NCBI RefSeq assembly: GCF_900155365.1
Contig: NZ_LT699743.1
Span: forward strand, 353,920-417,919
From: Collinsella bouchesdurhonensis
GTDB taxonomy: Bacteria > Actinomycetota > Coriobacteriia > Coriobacteriales > Coriobacteriaceae
Length of the DNA stretch: 64,000 nucleotides
Direction of reading: 5' to 3'
In this document: positions 53,720-63,307 of the stretch, one piece after another
How positions within the stretch are numbered: position 1 is the stretch's first letter
Layout: the number at the start of each line of letters is the position of its first letter
Notes under the pieces: generated by a model
Seen by the model: only the letters and a program-made list of their open reading frames with translations
What the model was told of the DNA's origin: nothing
The model's database searches: none
Position numbers and translations under genes: made by a program

Positions 53720-54745
53720 CTACAGCGCGGCGGCCAGGGCATCAAGGTCCTCCTGCGTTGTTGCCCAGCTGGTAGCCAATCGCACAACCACATGGTCCTC
53801 ATCATAGGTATCCCAAAAGCTCAGGCAAATCTGCTTGCCCAAGCGCTCATACTCGCCCTTTTCCAAAATGATGAACTGCTGATTGGTGGGAGACTCCAAG
53901 AACCAGCGTGCGCCGCGCTCGTGCAGCAGGGCGCGCAAACGTCCTGCCATATCGATAGCATTACGCGCAATGCGCACATAGGTACCATCCGTAAACAGCG
54001 CCTCGAACTGCACGCCCAGAAGGCGGCCCTTAGCCAAAAGTGCACCATGCTGCTTGATGCGCGGAATCGGGTGCGCGGGAGCATTGCCCGAGGGAAAGAC
54101 TACCGCCTCGCCGCATAATGCCCCCACCTTGGTTCCGCCGATATAAAAGACATCGCACAGCTGGGCGAGCTGCGGCAGGGTGATATCGCATTCGGGGGAT
54201 GCCAGGGCATAGCCCAAACGCGCACCATCCACAAAAAGCGGAATCTCGTGCTTCTGGCAGACCTCGTAGATTGCCGCCAGCTCATCACGGGAATAGAGTG
54301 TGCCAAGCTCCGTCGGGAAGGAAATATATGCCGCTCCCGGGAAGACCATGTGCTCATGATTGTCATCTGCATAGAACAGATCGATCAGCTGTTCCAGCTC
54401 ATCGGCGTGCATCTTGCCCTCATGCCCAGGAACCGTCAGCACCTTATGACCGCCAAATTCAATAGCCCCCGCCTCATGGCAGGCAACGTGCCCCGTGGCC
54501 GCGGCGACCACGCCCTCATAAGGAGCAAGCAGCATGTCGAGCACAACTTGGTTGGTCTGCGTGCCGCCTGCAAGGAGAAACACGTCGGCATCCGGCGCCT
54601 CGCAAGCCTGACGAATCAGCTCCTTGGCGCGAGCGCAATGGGGGTCTTCACCGTAACCGGTCATTGCCTCCATGTTGGTATCGACCAAAGCTGCCAAAAC
54701 CTCCGGGCAAGCGCCAAAGGAATAATCGTTCTCAAACGTAACCAA
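53720..54745 (-). CDS. L-threonine aldolase family PLP enzyme
   Basis: 341 residues. The PLP Lys lies in YIGGTKVGALCGEAVVF, and DGARLGYAL, HVACHEAGAIEFGGHKV and GGTQTNQVV are typical of low-specificity L-threonine aldolases. It cleaves threonine or allo-threonine to glycine and acetaldehyde. The start appears to be TTG 54745, giving MVTFENDYSFGACPE, because AAGGAG lies 6 bases upstream; an upstream frame reading is Cys- and Pro-rich and unlikely. It lies on the same strand as mfd but 131 bases away. Confidence 0.93.
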   Translation of the reverse strand: MVTFENDYSFGACPEVLAALVDTNMEAMTGYGEDPHCARAKELIRQACEAPDADVFLLAGGTQTNQVVLDMLLAPYEGVVAAATGHVACHEAGAIEFGGHKVLTVPGHEGKMHADELEQLIDLFYADDNHEHMVFPGAAYISFPTELGTLYSRDELAAIYEVCQKHEIPLFVDGARLGYALASPECDITLPQLAQLCDVFYIGGTKVGALCGEAVVFPSGNAPAHPIPRIKQHGALLAKGRLLGVQFEALFTDGTYVRIARNAIDMAGRLRALLHERGARWFLESPTNQQFIILEKGEYERLGKQICLSFWDTYDEDHVVVRLATSWATTQEDLDALAAAL

Positions 54746-54876
54746 AAGATGCTCCTTCTTCTCGGTCTGCGGTAGATCGTCAGACGCATTACCGCAGCGG
54801 TTATTCAAACATAAACGAACACCGGGGCATGGCAAACAACTCGACGCATCGCCATATCCCGGCGCCATAGCTTACG

Positions 54877-57800
54877 CTAATCGTCGTCGCCGCTCGCTCC
54901 CAACTGGCACAAAACGGCAAGTGCTGCAGCAACGGGCCCCCGCTCGTCATCGGCGTTGAGACCGCGCCCCACGCCCGAACCGGCACCAGCTCCCGTGCGA
55001 TAGGGAATCGACAGCTTGCGGGAACGGGGGAACGCCACCGCCCCCAGGCGATCTTTAAGATCGAACGCCACGTTCTTGGGTACGTCCACGCCCAAAAACG
55101 TCAAGCGTCCACCGCTGAGCGTCACGCTTTCCAGCCCCAAGCGCTCTGCGCGAATGCGGATGCGAGCACGGTCAAACAGGTTGAGGCCCGCCTGCGGCAG
55201 CTCGCCGTGAGCAGCCTCGGTCTCCTCCTGCAGCCGGTCCACGCTCTCCAGATCATCCGCCGCGGCAAGCTTACGATATGCGAGCACGCGCTCATCCACA
55301 CGCGGCAGGTACTCTTCGTCCAAGAAGAAGTCCGCCGGGATGTTGATGGCAACACCCGCTGCCTCAACGGTCTCGGAATCGTCCCCGCGTGCCTCGGCAA
55401 CAGCCTGGCCCAGCATCTGCGTGAACAGGTCAAAGCCCACGCTCGACAAGTTGCCGTGCTGCTCGGCCCCCACAAGTGAACCAGCGCCGCGGATCTCCAG
55501 GTCGCGCATGGCAATGCGCATGCCGCTGCCCAGATCTTGGAACTCCGAAAGCGCTGTCAGACGCGCCGTCGCCTCCTCGGTAAGCGGCGTCTCACCCGGG
55601 AACATAAAGTACGCGTACGCCTGCGTGGCAGAGCGGCCCACGCGACCCTTGAGCTGATAAAGCTGAGCCAAACCCAGGCGCTGCGAATCCTCGATAATCA
55701 ACGTGTTGGCATGAGCGTTGTCGATACCCGACTCCACGATGGTCGTGGCGATGAGCACGTCGATTCTTTTCTCGGCAAACTCAACCATCACGTCTTCCAC
55801 CTCGCGCGGGCTCATCTTGCCGTGCGCCACGCCCACGCGTGCCTCGGGCGCAGCCTCATGTACGCGCTCGACCGCATCGTCGATAGTCTTCACGCGGTTG
55901 GACACGTAGTACACCTGGCCTCCGCGGCCCACCTCCAGACGAATGGCGGCACTCACTACGTCGGGGTCGTACTCGCCCACATGCACGATCACCGAGCGTC
56001 GTCCCGTAGGCGGCGTGGTGATAAGGCTCATGTCGCGCACGCCCGAGATAGCCATCTGCATGGTACGCGGAATAGGCGTTGCCGAAAGCGTGAGGACATC
56101 GATCTGCTCGCGCAAGTTCTTGAGCTGCTCCTTATGCTGCACGCCAAAACGCTGCTCCTCGTCGATGATCACCAGCCCCAAATTGTGGGGGTTCACATCG
56201 GCGGAAAGCAGGCGATGCGTTCCGATGAGCACATCGACCTTTCCTTCGGCAAAAGCCGCAAGCGCGCGTTTTTGCTGCCCCGGCGTCCTAAAGCGCGAAA
56301 GCACATCCACTTCCACGCCAAAGGGGGCAAAGCGCTCAAAGAACGTCTGGAAATGCTGCTGCGCCAAAATGGTCGTGGGACACAGCACCATCACCTGGCG
56401 CCCAGAATCCACGCACTTGAAGGCAGCACGCAGGGCAACTTCGGTCTTGCCAAAACCCACGTCGCCACAGAGCAGGCGGTCCATGGGCTTTGCCGCCTCC
56501 ATGTCTGCCTTGATATCGGCGATGGCGTCGAGCTGATCATGCGTCTCCTCGTACGGAAAGCTCTCCTCCATCTCGATCTGCTCGGGCGTATCGGGCGGGC
56601 ACGCAACGCCGGCAATGGAGGAGCGGCGCGTATAAAGATCCACCAGATCGAATGCAAGCTTCTTGGCGCTTTTACGTGCCTTGCCCGTAGCACGGCTCCA
56701 ATCGGCAGTGTTCAAGCGCGTCAAGCGCGGCTTGTCGCCGTCAGGGCCAACATAGCGCGTGATGCGGTCCACTTGCTCAAGCGGCACGTAGAGTTTGTCG
56801 CCATCAGCGTATTCAAGCAGGAAATAATCGCGCTCGCGACCTCCCACCTCCTGGCGGACAATTTGAGCAAACAGCGCGATGCCGTGCGTCGCGTGGACCA
56901 CGTAATCGCCCGGCTTGAAGGGGAACGTGACCTCGGTGATATCCACGCGACGACGCGTGCGTCCACGCTTGGCATCCATGCGAGCATTCAGATCGGCGAT
57001 GGAGAAAACGGCCAGATGGGCGTCGGGAATCACGCATCCCTGCTGAATGGGCGCATCCACAAAGGTCACGCGACCGCGCGTGAGCGTGGGGACCGTGTAG
57101 GAGGCGCCTTCTTCAAGACCGCGGGCGTTCAGTGAGTCGGCAGTGCGGCGAGAGACGGCAGGCTCGTGCACGCCCGCGCCCCGGCGCTCGCCGGCGGCAA
57201 TGCGCTCGGACGAATCGGCTGCAAGCACATGCACGCTCGTCTTTCCTGCTACAACGCCAGCGTTTTCGGGAGCAGCCGTAAGCGACTCCTCAAACGGAAT
57301 AGATTCGTCGGTAAAGCTGAGCTCCATGGATTCACGCGCACCGCGATCGGGAATGGCGAAGACGACCGCGCAGCGATTGTTCACCACTTCTTGGACACGC
57401 GAAAGAAAACGCGTATCCGAACCGGCGATAGCAGGCTGCTCGATCTTGAGTTCGGCCGTCACGGCACCGCCGGCGCGGATGAGCGAAACGTAGTTCAAAC
57501 GCTGCTGATGACCAAAGTCGAGCTGCTGAGCGCGCACGTAGAGCCCGTCGAGCTTTGATACGCCCGCCTCGCCTGCACGACGCTCCAAGTCCTCATAGGC
57601 TCGGATGCAATCGTCAAAAAGCGAGCGAGGCTCGGAAAGAACCACCAGGGTATCGTCGCTCACATGGGCAAGCGGACTCACCGTCGACTCGTAGAACAAG
57701 GGCAAGAAGCGCTCGAGCTCGGGCGTGACGATACGCGCCTGAACCATCTCCAGGAGCGCAGCGAGCTCGGTATCGCTTTTCGCTGGCGCGTACAGCGCCG

Positions 57801-58521
57801 AGGTGATGCGATGAACGGCATCGTCGGTAAGCGCAAGCTCGCGACAGGGATAAATCTCGACCGCATCGGCGTCGCCGATCGTCTGACCAGTCGACGCAAC
57901 CATATGGCGAATACGGTCGAGCTCGTCGCCAAAGAACTCCATGCGCACGGGCGACGAGGCCTGCGCGGGATAGACGTCCACGGTATCGCCGTGCACGTGA
58001 AAATAGCCAGGTTCGGGTGCCGCATCGGCAGACGTGTAGCCCATGGACACAAGACGCGCGGGCACCTCCTCAAAAGGAATCTCGTCGCCCACGGTAAAGG
58101 TCGCGGACTCCCAATAGCCGCTCTCGCGCGGGGGTACGCAGCGCAGCAGGGCACGAGCCGAAGTCACAAGCACGCATGCCTCGCCACGAGCGATACGCCC
58201 AAGCGCAGCACAACGCGTGGCCACCGCAACGTCGTCTGGCTTTTGGTCTTTCCAGGGGTAATCCGTGCGCTCGGGGAAGCGAGCCACGTGCTCGCGGCCC
58301 AGATAGGCCATGAGCGCTCGTGCTGCGCGATCAGCTGCCTCCTCGCCAGACACCACATACACACAGGGACGAGGATGGCGAGCGAACTGCGAAGCCAGCA
58401 CAAGAGTGCGCGCCGAGAGCGACACGGCAAGCGTCGCATCCTGACCGTCCGTCAACGCCTGCTCGATGACCTGCAAGCCTTCGGCAGTATGAAGTTGTGC
58501 AGCTATGCGATGAATGAGCAT
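54877..58521 (-). CDS. mfd: transcription-repair coupling factor
   Basis: 1214 residues. The order is UvrB-homology region, RNA-polymerase-interacting CarD-like domain (FKPGDYVVHATHGIALFAQI), RecG-like translocase with Walker A RLLCGDVGFGKTEVALRAAF, DEEQ box VIIDEEQRFGVQ, motif VI region, and a C-terminal TRCF domain. It displaces stalled RNA polymerase and recruits UvrA. ATG 58521 has AAGGA upstream. The C-terminal 30 residues are Gly-, Ala- and Asp-rich. Confidence 0.97.
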   Translation of the reverse strand: MLIHRIAAQLHTAEGLQVIEQALTDGQDATLAVSLSARTLVLASQFARHPRPCVYVVSGEEAADRAARALMAYLGREHVARFPERTDYPWKDQKPDDVAVATRCAALGRIARGEACVLVTSARALLRCVPPRESGYWESATFTVGDEIPFEEVPARLVSMGYTSADAAPEPGYFHVHGDTVDVYPAQASSPVRMEFFGDELDRIRHMVASTGQTIGDADAVEIYPCRELALTDDAVHRITSALYAPAKSDTELAALLEMVQARIVTPELERFLPLFYESTVSPLAHVSDDTLVVLSEPRSLFDDCIRAYEDLERRAGEAGVSKLDGLYVRAQQLDFGHQQRLNYVSLIRAGGAVTAELKIEQPAIAGSDTRFLSRVQEVVNNRCAVVFAIPDRGARESMELSFTDESIPFEESLTAAPENAGVVAGKTSVHVLAADSSERIAAGERRGAGVHEPAVSRRTADSLNARGLEEGASYTVPTLTRGRVTFVDAPIQQGCVIPDAHLAVFSIADLNARMDAKRGRTRRRVDITEVTFPFKPGDYVVHATHGIALFAQIVRQEVGGRERDYFLLEYADGDKLYVPLEQVDRITRYVGPDGDKPRLTRLNTADWSRATGKARKSAKKLAFDLVDLYTRRSSIAGVACPPDTPEQIEMEESFPYEETHDQLDAIADIKADMEAAKPMDRLLCGDVGFGKTEVALRAAFKCVDSGRQVMVLCPTTILAQQHFQTFFERFAPFGVEVDVLSRFRTPGQQKRALAAFAEGKVDVLIGTHRLLSADVNPHNLGLVIIDEEQRFGVQHKEQLKNLREQIDVLTLSATPIPRTMQMAISGVRDMSLITTPPTGRRSVIVHVGEYDPDVVSAAIRLEVGRGGQVYYVSNRVKTIDDAVERVHEAAPEARVGVAHGKMSPREVEDVMVEFAEKRIDVLIATTIVESGIDNAHANTLIIEDSQRLGLAQLYQLKGRVGRSATQAYAYFMFPGETPLTEEATARLTALSEFQDLGSGMRIAMRDLEIRGAGSLVGAEQHGNLSSVGFDLFTQMLGQAVAEARGDDSETVEAAGVAINIPADFFLDEEYLPRVDERVLAYRKLAAADDLESVDRLQEETEAAHGELPQAGLNLFDRARIRIRAERLGLESVTLSGGRLTFLGVDVPKNVAFDLKDRLGAVAFPRSRKLSIPYRTGAGAGSGVGRGLNADDERGPVAAALAVLCQLGASGDDD

Positions 58522-58602
58522 CGATCATTCCTTACGTTCAAAACAAAACAACGGATCTGGCCATTGCGCACAAGACGTCACAAATAAGCCTACCCGCACA
58601 AA

Positions 58603-59259
58603 TCAGTTACAGGAGGGGCAAAGATCTGCCAGCGGGCACTCCGCACATTTGGGGGAACGGGCAGAGCAAATCTCGCGGCCAAACGATATCCACTGGTGAT
58701 TGACCGATTCCCAATACTCATGCGGCAAAATCTTGAGCAAATCTTGCTCGGTTTTGAGCGGCTCCTTCTCGTGTGTCTTGGGCGAGAGCGCCAGCCGATG
58801 CGCGATGCGATTCACGTGCGTATCCACCGCAATGCCTTCCACAATGCCAAAGCCCACATTGAGGACGATATTTGCCGTCTTGCGCCCCACACCAGGCAGC
58901 TTTTGCAACTCGCGCATGGTCGACGGCACCTCACCGCCATAATCGGCCACAATCATCCTTGCGGCCTCCACGCAGTGCTTGGCCTTGGTCTTGTAAAAGC
59001 CCAGCGACTTGATTACATCCATCACATCGGCAACGCTGGCACCCGCCATCTCATAGGGTGTGGGCCAGCGACGGAAAAGCTCTGGAGTTACCTTGTTCAC
59101 CTGGGCATCTGTTGTCTGCGCAGAAAGCAGCACCGAGATAACCAGACGAAACGGATTTTGATGATCCAAGAAGCACTCAACCGGACCGTACCTTCGGTTC
59201 AGGCGCTCACACACCTCGATGGCGCGTTCGCGACGCGAAGCATTGGTTTCGCGCGGCAT
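58603..59259 (-). CDS. nth: endonuclease III
   Basis: 218 residues. The HhH motif LPGVGRKTANIVLNV, catalytic Lys in the same block and Asp in VDTHVNRI are conserved. The C-terminal cluster CSARSPKCAECPLADLC gives C-x6-C-x2-C-x5-C for a 4Fe-4S centre. It removes oxidised pyrimidines and nicks the abasic site. The ATG overlaps the rmuC stop by one base as TGATG, so the two are cotranscribed. Confidence 0.97.
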   Translation of the reverse strand: MPRETNASRRERAIEVCERLNRRYGPVECFLDHQNPFRLVISVLLSAQTTDAQVNKVTPELFRRWPTPYEMAGASVADVMDVIKSLGFYKTKAKHCVEAARMIVADYGGEVPSTMRELQKLPGVGRKTANIVLNVGFGIVEGIAVDTHVNRIAHRLALSPKTHEKEPLKTEQDLLKILPHEYWESVNHQWISFGREICSARSPKCAECPLADLCPSCN

Positions 59260-60671
59260 CAGTCAACACCTCCTCGCACATCGGAACCAGAAGAGACGGC
59301 ATCGAGATGCGCGGTAGCAGCAGCACCAACCGCCGCGCCCTCGACCGAATCGTCCCCCGGCACTTCAGGCAGTGCCGAGGTCACCCCCAACAGGCGCTCA
59401 GCCTCCTCCGCATCTTCCATCGTGCCGATGGAGCCGAGCTTGCGCTCAATCACATTGGTGCGCGTGGTGATGATCGAATCGACCGTGCGGCCCGCCGTAT
59501 CTATCTGGCGACGCGCCAAGCGCAACGCATCCTGATAGCGCGGCAACTCCGCCTTGACCGCAGAAAGAACCCTCAGCACATCGTCGGTCTGCTTTTGCAG
59601 ACGAAAAGTCTGGTAGCTCATCTGCAAGCTGTTGAGCAGCGCAGCCATGGTGCTGGGCCCGGCTACGTTCACATGGTAGTCGCGCGAGAGCAACTCGATA
59701 AGACCCGGTCTGTTGACGACCTCGGCATAGAGGCCCTCAAACGGCAAGAACATGATGCCAAAATTCGTGGTCTCGGGCACCGAAAGGTATTTTTCGCAGA
59801 TGTCTTTGGCCTCCGATTTAATACGAGCATCCAAGATGCGACGCGCCGCCGCCACGGCATCGGCGTCGCTTGCATCCATGGCCTCGCGCAGATGCTCGTA
59901 AGCATCGCCTGGAAACTTCGAATCGATAGGCAGCAAGATGGGGTCACCCGCCTCCACAGGCAACTTGACGGCAAACTCGACACGCTCGGTTGAACCGGGC
60001 TTGGTGGCAACGTTCTCAACGTACTGCTCGGGTGCCAAAATCTGGGAGAGAATCGCCCCCAGCTGAACCTCACCCAAAATTCCGCGCGTCTTGACATTGC
60101 CGAGTACGCGCTTAAGGTCGCCCACGCCCGCAGCGATGCTCTGCATATCGCCCAGACCTTTATAGACGGCCTCGAGCTGCTCGCTTACCTGCTTAAACGA
60201 AGCCGCGAGGCGGTCGTTGAGTGTGCGCGAGAGCTTTTCGTCCACCGTCTGACGCATCTGCTCCAGCTGCCGCTCATTATCCTGGCGAATGGCTGCCAGC
60301 CGCTGCTCGACCGATGCCCGCACCGCCTCGAGACGCACTTCGGTTGCCTCACGCGTCTGGCCCATCTGCTGTGACACTTCGCGGCGCAAGGCGTCCGTCT
60401 GTGTCGAAGCCCGCTGGAATGCGCGCACAAGCGATTCGAAGCGCTGCTGCTCTGCAGCCGAGAATGCCGCCTGTGTCTGGGTCTGTGTGCGCAACTCGAG
60501 ACGAGCGTCGCGCAGGGCATCCTCGAGGCGCACCAAGATATCGAGTTCCTCGTCCACATGCTCCGCAAGACCAGCATCACGGCTATTGCGCCTCATAGCT
60601 ACCGCCGTCAGCACAGAGGCGACAGCCGCAACGCACGCCGCAACCGTGCAGCAAACCAATAAGATATTCAA
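59259..60671 (-). CDS. rmuC: DNA recombination protein RmuC
   Basis: 470 residues. An N-terminal hydrophobic helix (ILLVCCTVAACVAAVASVLT) is followed by a long coiled coil (residues ~40-170) and the RmuC domain (GILGEVQLGAILSQILAPEQ, ILLPIDSKFPGDAYEHLREA, NFGIMFLPFEGLYAEVV). RmuC limits inverted-repeat rearrangement in E. coli, which is notable in a genome with many palindromes. A Glu/Gly-rich tail of 40 residues follows the domain. Confidence 0.95.
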   Translation of the reverse strand: MNILLVCCTVAACVAAVASVLTAVAMRRNSRDAGLAEHVDEELDILVRLEDALRDARLELRTQTQTQAAFSAAEQQRFESLVRAFQRASTQTDALRREVSQQMGQTREATEVRLEAVRASVEQRLAAIRQDNERQLEQMRQTVDEKLSRTLNDRLAASFKQVSEQLEAVYKGLGDMQSIAAGVGDLKRVLGNVKTRGILGEVQLGAILSQILAPEQYVENVATKPGSTERVEFAVKLPVEAGDPILLPIDSKFPGDAYEHLREAMDASDADAVAAARRILDARIKSEAKDICEKYLSVPETTNFGIMFLPFEGLYAEVVNRPGLIELLSRDYHVNVAGPSTMAALLNSLQMSYQTFRLQKQTDDVLRVLSAVKAELPRYQDALRLARRQIDTAGRTVDSIITTRTNVIERKLGSIGTMEDAEEAERLLGVTSALPEVPGDDSVEGAAVGAAATAHLDAVSSGSDVRGGVD

Positions 60672-60727
60672 TCCAACCGCCTTACCTGCGATTTTTTACC
60701 GGGTTCATTATAGGGTATCGCCAGGCA

Positions 60728-61276
60728 TCAACTGGAAAACATCGCGATGATCAAACCGCCGTACGCTTGCATCTTGGCAAAAAGCTCGCCCATAAGCAAA
60801 GTGAGCTCCTGGGGAGACGCACCATTGAGAATGCACGTCAATGCATACGACCCCACAAAAGCAGCAAAAAGCAAAATGGGCACCAGGACCACAACAAGGA
60901 GAGAACGCGCCACCGCAGCCCCTCGACGACGTCGCGTGCGTTGACGATCAAACTTCAGCTGCTCGGCATACGATTCTTGAGCGATCGAATACGGCTCCTC
61001 AGATACTCCCTCGCACCGCTTGCGTCCAAGTCCTCGAATTGAATCCCTCAGTGACCCTTTTGCCGAAGGGGAACCTGCCGGCTTCGCCGAGTTCGGTGCC
61101 GGAGCGGATGCGAATAATCTTTGGTCAAGTAGCAATCGATCCATCTGCGACGTGTCCTCGGCGCTACCGACAACGCCCGCGCCCTCCGACATGCTGCGCA
61201 GGTGCTTCAGCTGTTCTCGCTGTTCGCGCAGCAACCGAAGCTGTTCCTGCTGAGGAGTCTCGATAAACAAGCTCAT
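60728..61276 (-). CDS. small membrane protein of unknown function
   Basis: 182 residues; no family recognised. The N-terminus (MSLFIETPQQEQLRLLREQR) forms a short coiled coil. A Ser/Pro-rich linker and a basic stretch (RQRTRRRRGAAVAR) precede one strong membrane helix (SLLVVVLVPILLFAAFVGSY), and a second weak helix ends the protein. The ATG at 61276 has AAGGGAGG upstream. It is 56 bases upstream of rmuC on the same strand and may be cotranscribed. Confidence 0.75.
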   Translation of the reverse strand: MSLFIETPQQEQLRLLREQREQLKHLRSMSEGAGVVGSAEDTSQMDRLLLDQRLFASAPAPNSAKPAGSPSAKGSLRDSIRGLGRKRCEGVSEEPYSIAQESYAEQLKFDRQRTRRRRGAAVARSLLVVVLVPILLFAAFVGSYALTCILNGASPQELTLLMGELFAKMQAYGGLIIAMFSS

Positions 61277-61411
61277 ATTGGCCTCCCTTACGGAAGGGCA
61301 TGTACGAAGGATTGTCAGCACCATCATGCGAGCGATGCTATGCGCGGTCAAGCAGTATTTAGGCGGACGGCACGCTTAGCAAGTATCGCCTGGCAAATTC
61401 GCCGAGCACAT

Positions 61412-62305
61412 CTAGTGCGCCACAAAATATCGGTCAACATCCGAGCGCTTCTGGCAAAAGCCCTCGCGCGCAAGGTCTTCCAAAATCGACTGAGCTACAT
61501 CAGGCGCAACCGCAGGGCGTCCCGCGCAGGCTTCCATCTTGTCCAGAGCGGCTCGCGCCTCGCCCGCATTCAAACCGCCCTCGCCCGCCTCAAGCAAACA
61601 GCGGACAAGAGCCGCGCGCTTCTGGCGGCGCGAACCCTCAAAAGCAGACTGCCTTGAATACGAAGCAGAACGACGCGAAGGGTTGGGAATCGTCTTTTTA
61701 AGATATGCGCCGTAATCGAGCATCGCATAATACCAGGTGCGCGGCGTATCTCGCTCGTCTTCGGGCAGGGCAAAGCGCCCCTCGGGCACCTGTGGGCCAG
61801 GACACGTAGCCTCTACAATACCCACCAGCTCCTTGTCGGGCACCGCCGGAACATCGGGAAAAAAGTGATGCAGAATCACTGTGCGCACATTGGTCTCGAG
61901 ATACACACCGGGCAAATCAAACGCAAAGGAGCGGATACCTTGCGCCGTCGCCGGGCCCACCCCCGGAAGTTCACACAAAGCAGAGGCGTCACGCGGAAAC
62001 TCGCCATCAAATCGCTCCATGATATACATCGCCGCCTTATGCAGCGCAAGCGCACGACGGTTGTATCCCATACCCTGCCAAGCAGCCAAAACATCGGCAA
62101 CGGGCGCTTGAGCCAAGGCCCCAACAGTGGGAAAGCGCTCGAGCCACGCAGACCATCGATCGCAAACGCGCACCACCTGCGTTTGCTGCAGCATCACCTC
62201 AGAAAGCCAGATGCCGTATGGATCGCGCGTGCGGCGCCACGGAAGGTCGCGATACAAACGGACCCCTTCCGATCGCACAAGCTTACGAAAGGGGTCTGCA
62301 TTCAT
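61412..62305 (-). CDS. MutY-like DNA glycosylase lacking the Fe-S cluster
   Basis: 297 residues. The MutY fold is clear: WLSEVMLQQTQVVRV with the catalytic Glu, and LPGVGPATAQGIRSFAF for HhH. The motif that normally carries the catalytic Asp reads LETNVRTVI, so Asp is Glu. After AMLDYGAYLKK the four Fe-S cysteines are missing and PNPSRRSASYSR stands instead. The C-terminal NUDIX-like 8-oxoguanine domain is also absent, replaced by a winged-helix-like end (EDLAREGFCQKRSDVDRYFV). It belongs to a divergent clade; adenine removal opposite 8-oxoguanine is plausible but unproven. Confidence 0.8.
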   Translation of the reverse strand: MNADPFRKLVRSEGVRLYRDLPWRRTRDPYGIWLSEVMLQQTQVVRVCDRWSAWLERFPTVGALAQAPVADVLAAWQGMGYNRRALALHKAAMYIMERFDGEFPRDASALCELPGVGPATAQGIRSFAFDLPGVYLETNVRTVILHHFFPDVPAVPDKELVGIVEATCPGPQVPEGRFALPEDERDTPRTWYYAMLDYGAYLKKTIPNPSRRSASYSRQSAFEGSRRQKRAALVRCLLEAGEGGLNAGEARAALDKMEACAGRPAVAPDVAQSILEDLAREGFCQKRSDVDRYFVAH

Positions 62306-62348
62306 CTGTATCTGCTCCTAATCCGCGCGGAAAAGAAGCAAGCATCGC

Positions 62349-62837
62349 CTATGCGAGGCGACGGCACTTTTCGGCGCACGAAACGTACTCGGCAAACGAT
62401 TCGCGGTTGGCAAACTTGGCATCCACTGCCGGAGCAAGCGTGCCCTGAACCACGTCGGCAAGCGTCACAGAATCAAGGTAATCGACCATAAGAGCCTGAG
62501 CGCCCATCCAAACGGAATGATAGCAGCAAGAATTCATGCGCGGGCATTCGGCACCGTTGGCAGTGCAATCATTCATAACCATGGGACCCTGAACGGCCTC
62601 GACGATCTGCCTGATTGTGACATCATTGGGGTCCGCCTTGAGACGCATGCCGCCATGCACGCCGCGCAGACTTTCCACGATGCCCGCCTGCACCAGGCCA
62701 TGCTGGATGGATCGAGCAAACGAATAGGGCACGTCTACCTGCTCTGCAGCAGCCCTAACCGACAAGAGATTGTTTTCGCCATCCGCAAGCATCGCGAGCA
62801 TGCGAAGAGCGTAGTCGGTCTTTCGAGAGATATCCAT
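62349..62837 (-). CDS. Rrf2-family transcription regulator with conserved Cys cluster
   Basis: 162 residues. The N-terminal winged helix (MDISRKTDYALRMLAMLADG, SLRGVHGGMRLKADPNDVTI) is typical. The Cys region CTANGAECPRMNSCCYHSVW resembles the cluster-binding loop of IscR/NsrR/RsrR regulators, with Cys at four positions. It likely senses redox, nitric oxide or Fe-S status; the target genes are unknown. GGGGTGGGGG precedes the ATG. It is 43 bases upstream of the MutY-like gene on the same strand. Confidence 0.9.
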   Translation of the reverse strand: MDISRKTDYALRMLAMLADGENNLLSVRAAAEQVDVPYSFARSIQHGLVQAGIVESLRGVHGGMRLKADPNDVTIRQIVEAVQGPMVMNDCTANGAECPRMNSCCYHSVWMGAQALMVDYLDSVTLADVVQGTLAPAVDAKFANRESFAEYVSCAEKCRRLA

Positions 62838-63307
62838 CCCCCACCCCTTAATATTTCGATTCCGTCAAAGGATAGCCTCACCAAAAGGCCGAAATAACCG
62901 CATGACGTGCGTATCTTGTAAATTACTATACCTCTCTATCAAAATTATTTGTATCTTAAAAACTAGACAAGTTTGCAAACGGTCAAAAATGGAATAAACA
63001 GCAACGTATGCGTTGGGTTCATTAAATAGTTATATGATGCTTTATCTTGAAATGAATCCAAGGTCAAGGCATTAATTTTTCACTATTTACCGCATTTTGA
63101 TAGGGTGTTCGAGATCGTCAATACTGCTTGTGCTTAGTGAAGGAGTTGTGTGTTTTTGATAGCTTTTATTTTTAGGAAATCACGAGATAAAAGTTTCGGG
63201 TTTCACGACGATTGTTTCGCCTCATAAGCAAAGGCGCCGACCACCTCCAACGGATGGCCTAACTTAGTCATTGCTTCGGTAATCGACTCAAGGAGGCCGG
63301 AAAGGAA
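62838..63307. other. A+T-rich gap before the IS21-type element
   Basis: 470 bases markedly richer in A+T than the rest of the window, with no convincing gene. The promoter of the Rrf2 gene must lie near 62860-62960. The part 63150-63260 may contain the left end of the insertion sequence. Two imperfect copies of a TCACGA...GTTTCG block (near 63179-63202 and 63204-63225) resemble the repeated terminal sites seen in IS21 elements. The precise IS end is not fixed. Confidence 0.45.
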
